Source: Melitaea cinxia (taxonomy: Eukaryota; Arthropoda; Insecta; Lepidoptera; Nymphalidae). From it: DNA of 64,000 nt. The notes beneath the pieces are model-generated. The model did no database searches, was not told where the DNA came from, and saw only the letters and a list, made by a program, of their open reading frames with translations. Below are positions 59,090 to 64,000 of this stretch, piece after piece. The stretch lies in assembly GCF_905220565.1 (NCBI RefSeq), contig NC_059416.1, forward strand, positions 6,944,001-7,008,000, in the 5' to 3' direction. Position numbers and translations under genes: made by a program. Positions within the stretch are counted from its first letter, which is position 1. Each line of letters starts with the position of its first letter.

Positions 59090-59428
59090 CGTTGGCGCAA
59101 CGGTCACAGCCATGGACTGTACTTGTTGTGCTGGCGGTTGCGGGTTCGATCCCCGCACATGACAAACATTTGTATTGGCCATACAGGTGTTTGCCATGGG
59201 TGTTTGTGCAGTCCTTGTGGGTCTCCCCACCATGCCTCGGAGAGCATATTAAGCGGTCGGTCTCGGTTGTTATCATGTACACCTGATAGCGGTCGTTACT
59301 CATAGTAGGGAATATATCCGCCAACCCGCATTGGAGCAGCGTGGTGGATTAAGCTCTGATCCTTCTCCTACATGGGGAAAGAAGCCTATGCCCATTAGTG
59401 GGATATTACAGGCTGAAGCGTAGGAGTG
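59090..59428 (+). repeat. tRNA-derived SINE (family D), best copy
   Basis: GCGTTGGCGCAACGGTCACA (A-box) and TTGCGGGTTCGATCCCCGCA (perfect B-box stem) lead into the unrelated body GTGCAGTCCTTGTGGGTCTC. It ends with GGGATATTACAGGCTGAAGC. Pol III promoter boxes look intact. Confidence 0.9.
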
Positions 59429-59829
59429 ACAGGTTTTTCAAAAACAACGTCACAGAAAGAAAGGAATAAAACGTAGTCTTACAATGGAAATAAACTTCAT
59501 TCAATTTCGTTAAAAGGAAATATAATGGAAAATAGCTTACTATACATACTTATTGAATTAATGTTATTGGCGAAGCATCATCATAAAATAATCAATTTTG
59601 GTTTTAAGGTAAATTACAAGTCTTCCTAAATTTTTAAAATATCTTTTCGAACTGTTTAATAGGAGTAGGTACAAAGTAAACAAGTTTTGTTTTCTTTTTT
59701 TTTCAAATTAATTTACAAATGAACTAAAGGTAAAAGTTTATTTATCCTTGGAATAACAATTCGCTTATTAAGAAACACTAGAAATAATAATACATATAAG
59801 GGTATAACGCTTAACAACTCTAGTCTTAT
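59429..59829. other. AT-rich spacer, nothing recognised
   Basis: No supported exon or repeat. Confidence 0.4.
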
Positions 59830-60290
59830 ATACGAGTGTAATCAAACCCTGGAAGTATTGGCATCACATAATGAGGTAATCCTCCAGTGGATAAAAGGAC
59901 ATAGTGGATCACACGGAAACGATGCCGCCGATGAGCTTGCAAGACAGGGTTCCAATACAAATGTTGCCGGTCCAACTATCCTAATGCCGCTACCATTTGG
60001 ACAACTGCGCTCGTGGGTAAGGCAACGCACACGTGCAACTCACAATACTCTTTGGGCAAACCAAACCGGCTGTAGACAGTCCAAAATGATACTTATAGAA
60101 GTATCACCGCACCTATCGTGCCGACTACTCAGTCTAAACCGTCTGGACATCAGAATATAGTTGTTGGCACCGATTACTTAATCACCAACTATTCATTATG
60201 AATGCAACAGACAGTCCTCTTTGTAGGGGAAGTCTGGCTGCTGAAGAAACAGCCGCCCACGTGATCCTGGAAAACCGAGCCCACAACAAA
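59830..60290 (+). pseudogene. LINE RNase H domain and downstream zinc-knuckle-like relic
   Basis: 59858-60160 reads VILQWIKGHSGSHGNDAADE then LARQGS, the C-terminal part of a retrotransposon RNase H domain (GHSG and the final Asp region). After a stop, another frame around 60204-60285 reads SPLCRGSLAAEETAAHVILE, the conserved C-terminal block that follows RNase H in insect LINEs. Here the cysteine after LE is lost and a stop and frameshift separate the parts. It is an old, 5'-truncated copy. The clade (Jockey or R1-like) cannot be settled from this piece. Confidence 0.8.
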
Positions 60291-60309
60291 ACAAAACAAG
60301 GGTATAACG

Positions 60310-61285
60310 CGACTTAAAATCACTTATAATTAATTGACTCACAATACATTTTTTAGCTAATGACAGCCATACTGAAGTACCAACTTTAGTGGTATTTAAG
60401 TATAGTTTAAATAATATTTTTTCATATAAATCAAATAAATATACTCATAAATAAACTTAACGTAGTACTATTACTTAAAATACACTCAAAATGAAATACC
60501 TACATAGAAATAAACATAACGACCGTTCATAACGTTACTAAAAAAACAGACGAAATCATACTGAAAAGTTTGTAAAAGCTCTATTAGCGTGTTTGTTTGT
60601 GTGTGATTTTTATAGTAAAACCTCATTTTAATTATAACTTTTTTCGGTCAGATAGGTACATGTATAGGTAGTACGTAGACTGTCAAAAGTTAAAAGAAAA
60701 ATATTTGTCATTCTAAATTAGGTACGTCTTAATTCTATATTCAGAGTCTTTAATAAACGGATTCCAAATTTTAATAGATTTTTATTGGTGCGATCAAAAT
60801 CATTAAATCCTATAATATATGAAGTGTTGTACTAATAAGTGTAACGTGTACCAATTATACGGTTCTACTGCATATTAATGCAGCTACTTCAAAACTTTAC
60901 TTATCAAAGATTTTTATCAGCGTTTTCTAGATCGTTCACAGATTCGATCATTTTGAGATTAGATCATAGATATGCTTATTTAGGGCTATTACTTTTAATT
61001 GACAGCATTTAGTTTCAAATATATATTTTATTATTAGCTCATTTATGGGTTCATTTGTGGACTGGTATTATAATTAAAACTAGTCTGGTGTTATAAAAAT
61101 TCTGAATACGTTGATTTCTTACTTAATTACAAAATAATTAAATAGAAAATGTAAATAAAAATGTCGAACTGGGTAAGCCAGATTTTCACCAAATGTGTTA
61201 TGTTATGTATGTGTAACCGGATTAAATTCCAAAGGGACAGCATGAACACTATCTGGCTGATTCCGAAATAACATGTGTATGAAAA
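60310..61285. other. AT-rich intron sequence, nothing recognised
   Basis: No supported exon. The sequence was scanned for the R-Q-T-A-E-E-R start of the third Tlx exon without success. Confidence 0.4.
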
Positions 61286-61289
61286 AAAA

Positions 61290-61462
61290 GGAGTGTGCTT
61301 TAGACCACTTGACTGAAATAAAACTTACGAAACATAATGCTCTCTCTTTCTATCTTCACTAACTTATATCTCCCTCTCAATTTCCGTTCGCCTCACCCGA
61401 TCACACTTTTCGTAACGCTCTCGTTCAAGTCAAGGGTGTGTAAAAAAGTTTTACATTTAAAA
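61290..61462 (+). mobile_element. MITE-like family H, copy 3
   Basis: GGAGTGTGCTTTAGACCACT at the left, CACCCGATCACACTTTTCGT in the middle, and GTGTGTAAAAAAGTTTTACA at the right. Confidence 0.62.
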
Positions 61463-61799
61463 AAAAACGAAAATATTGTATTCCATCCAGCTACATTCCA
61501 TAAGTTAACTATTGAATATGAGGTCGGCGAAAAATATGGTAAAAATTGCTCTTGGTATTTTATTAGATCTTAGTTGACATCAACAACGAAATGGAAATCT
61601 TTTATTTAAACTTAATAATATGTGCGTGTTCACGAATATTTTTCAATCTAATAATTAATACCTCTCATAAAGTATCAATTATTTAAATTCGTATCTCATA
61701 CCTCTGAAATATATTAAGTAAAAATAACTTCACGCTATGTTGTCTTGACTTCCAAGTTATAAAACGCTTATATTATTCAAATAACCGAATATACAAAAT

Positions 61800-61960
61800 T
61801 CCGAAACCCTGTGAGACAATGCTGGACTCGTTCGGATCGTGGTGGCTCTGATAATCGTCTAATGGACAAGCGCTGTTTGTGTACGAACCTGATAAGCCTT
61901 CGATAAGGCGGCGCCATGCCACTGTCGAGAAAAAACCGTACGTGGTATACCGTCGATATG
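61800..61960. promoter_or_regulatory. Candidate conserved non-coding element 6
   Basis: GC-richer, repeat-free block (TGGACTCGTTCGGATCGTGG, CGATAAGGCGGCGCCATGCC) within intron 2. It is not coding in any frame over its whole length. Regulatory role is inference. Confidence 0.28.
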
Positions 61961-62589
61961 AACTTTTATTTTATTTTCACTCGTGATCCTATGGGTTATG
62001 ATATCTATAAATAAATCTTCATTTGCTACTTTAAGATGATAATATATCAGTCACTTTTACTTATATATTTTAGTTCACGTTTGCTAAAACTACTTATTTG
62101 CAAAAATATTTTTGACTTGTACTACGTCGTGCATTCTTTTGAGGTTGTGTTTACATAACATGTACTTTTTGTGTTTTGACCTTTATCAAATTTAACACAA
62201 TTCACTTAATTTTGAGAAATGTTAAATATGATTACAAACATTGCTATAAAAATTTACTACTAAATGTATTAATATAATAAAGATGTTGAGTTTGTTAGAA
62301 TTCTAATTTTGGAGACTATTTAGGTAGGTACTGGATTTTTTAAAATTATTTTTGCTAGAAGGAACAAAGATGTTTATATAACTGGCCCGTTTATATTACA
62401 TGTCACGCTATCACATTTAACTTCTACAGAAGAATTTGCTTTAAACGTGAAATCTAGTTGACACACCTATTTCTTTTATAATTATATAATTAATAGAACT
62501 GTATAAATAAATTAGATTTGATTTCTCTGTACTTACGCTATTTAATTTTCTGAAACTTATATGTACATACAAAAATTATCCATTGCAGT

Positions 62590-62866
62590 CAACTTTTAAC
62601 TGAGGTAGGGCACAGCAGGAAATTTCTTGCTCAAAATATGCATCAGTCCGACTGGGGTAGTACCTCGACCACAGCTAAATAATACTATTTTCAAGCAGTG
62701 TTGTGTTCCTGTTCGTGAGTAAGGTGACCAGAACTCCTGGGGGAATTGGGGGAAGGGTCGGTAACGGACTTGCAAAGCTTCTGGTAGTACAGGCGTCTAT
62801 AAGCTACGGTAATCGCTTACTATCAGGTGAGCCGTACGCTTGTTTGTAGATCTATTTATATAAAAA
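62590..62866. repeat. Family E repeat, copy 7
   Basis: ACTGAGGTAGGGCACAGCAG, TCCGACTGGGGTAGTACCTC, GTTGTGTTCCTGTTCGTGAG and CGCTTACTATCAGGTGAGCC: near full length, opposite orientation to 54838-55100. Confidence 0.85.
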
Positions 62867-63512
62867 AATAAAAAAAAAAACTTAAAAACAAACATACAAC
62901 AAAGAATAAGAACAAGCAAAACAAACATCACTACTTTGATTTAATTTTCAGTTTTATTAAGACTTCCTTTAAGATAACTTTACATTAAATAAATTAATAT
63001 TATCTTTCTAGATATTAAATAAAAGCGTCAGTGCGTGTTACTTACTATAAAAGTATCTATTATATTTGGTCGGTTTATCACGTGTCTCTCCGTATTAAGC
63101 ACCGGTGTTAATGTTGTTTATCGGTTGTTGTTTTGTTGTTTTTTATTAAGTGCTTGTTGTTTTTGTTGTTTCGTTAATGCAGGGTCGATTCTTGGTCAGT
63201 GATTTTTTTCTTATCACATTAAGATAGTTTAAAATACGTAAGTTTTAACTATTTTAGAGTAAGTTTAACTTAACTTTTAGCTAAACTTAAATACCTACTT
63301 AGCAATATAATTTCTTGCCGTTGTTAACGAAATATATATGTAAGTATTTTCTATAATTCTGTTTAGTGTTTATATTTTTTTTATTAATTAATTAATATAT
63401 TATAACATAACATAACATAACAATACAATAATTACTAACGTTATTGAATGGCAACAGTCTAACAAAAATTCTAAATTAAAGTTTCGATAATGTAACATAA
63501 CTACGTACCTAC

Positions 63513-64000
63513 TAGAGATGCCACGAATAGTAATTTTGCCGAATACCGAATACCGAATATTCGGCGAGGCTCTTGGCCGAAGCGCCGAACATTCGGCAAC
63601 CGAATATTCGGCCACACTTAGTACTTTTCGCGGACGACAAGACACAACTCGTCACTGTACGAGTTTAAACTTGCATCGCTGAAGTACCTAATACGTTTGG
63701 AAGGCGTGGGCGGTTTTGTTTCATATTTTCATTTGTGATTGTGATTAGGTCACGGTCGTGTCACAACCTGCTTTATTTGTTGATCGTTAGTGCATCGTAC
63801 GTACTGTATACTAAAATATAACATTTAACGTGATTGATTACCATAAGAAATATCATCGTTTGTTCGAAAAAAGCAAAATGAATCAATTTAATAAGAAATC
63901 GCCTATTTGGAACTATTATAAAATTTATAGTGACGACAATAAACTGGCAGTTTGTTGTGTTTGTTTCTTACCACTGGTAGATTTTAAATATTAATTTGTT
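63513..64000 (+). mobile_element. hAT-type DNA transposon, 5' end, continues beyond window
   Basis: TAGAGATGCCACGAATA at 63513 fits a hAT terminal repeat. Subterminal clusters of CCGAATATTCGG-type words (63541-63612) form inverted pairs, as common in insect hAT elements. A transposase start follows at 63878. The right end and the 8 bp target duplication lie outside the window. Confidence 0.62.
63878..63994 (+). CDS. hAT transposase N-terminus (BED-finger-like), partial
   Basis: ATG at 63878, then MNQFNKKSPIWNYYKIYSDD and NKLAVCCVC. SPIWNYY with a following C-x-C/C-x-x-C spacing is the opening of a BED zinc finger, usual at the N-terminus of hAT transposases. A stop is met at 63992-63994, but CTG|GTAGAT at 63971-63979 could be a splice donor; otherwise the frame is broken. 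The rest of the transposase is outside the window. Confidence 0.55.
   Translation: MNQFNKKSPIWNYYKIYSDDNKLAVCCVCFLPLVDFKY

Overview
The window is AT-rich nuclear DNA from an insect, almost certainly a moth or butterfly (Lepidoptera). The evidence is a dense load of interspersed elements typical of that order, long spliced genes with short exons, and a homeobox gene of insect type. The exact species cannot be read from the sequence. One 200-N scaffold gap lies at 25397-25596.

Region 1 (about 0.3-16 kb, minus strand) holds a tandem array of three serine-protease-homologue genes. Exon lengths and intron phases match almost exactly between copies, so they are recent paralogues. All three lack the catalytic histidine (LTSAAC where active enzymes have TAAHC). 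The two copies whose 3' ends are visible also replace the catalytic serine (NDHGGP instead of GDSGGP). They keep the Asp102-type motif and an Arg-Arg-Ile activation site. They end in lysine/arginine-rich tails that differ between copies. Copy 1 is cut by the left window edge. The first exon carrying the signal peptide was not found for any copy.

Region 2 (about 16-27 kb) has no host gene that I can recognise. It holds transposon relics: MITEs, an RTE-type LINE 3' end, a 1.35 kb pogo/Tigger-like element with a PHD-like finger exon, SINEs and the assembly gap.

Region 3 (27.4-58.06 kb, plus strand) is a Tlx-class homeobox gene, the C15/clawless orthologue. Exon 1 (Groucho-binding eh1 motif) and exon 2 (homeodomain with Thr47) are separated by a 29.6 kb intron. 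The third exon, which should complete the homeodomain, is not seen in the last 6 kb. The intron holds Helitron-like elements, SINEs, MITEs and several more complex, GC-richer stretches that may be enhancers. It also holds a 4.8 kb DNA-transposon-like element (41714-46490) inserted into a SINE, with imperfect terminal inverted repeats, tandem subterminal repeats and the spliced 3' end of its own protein gene.

Region 4 (58-64 kb) holds more repeats, a decayed LINE RNase H fragment, a tRNA-derived SINE and, at the right edge, the 5' end of a hAT transposon with a BED-finger-like transposase start.
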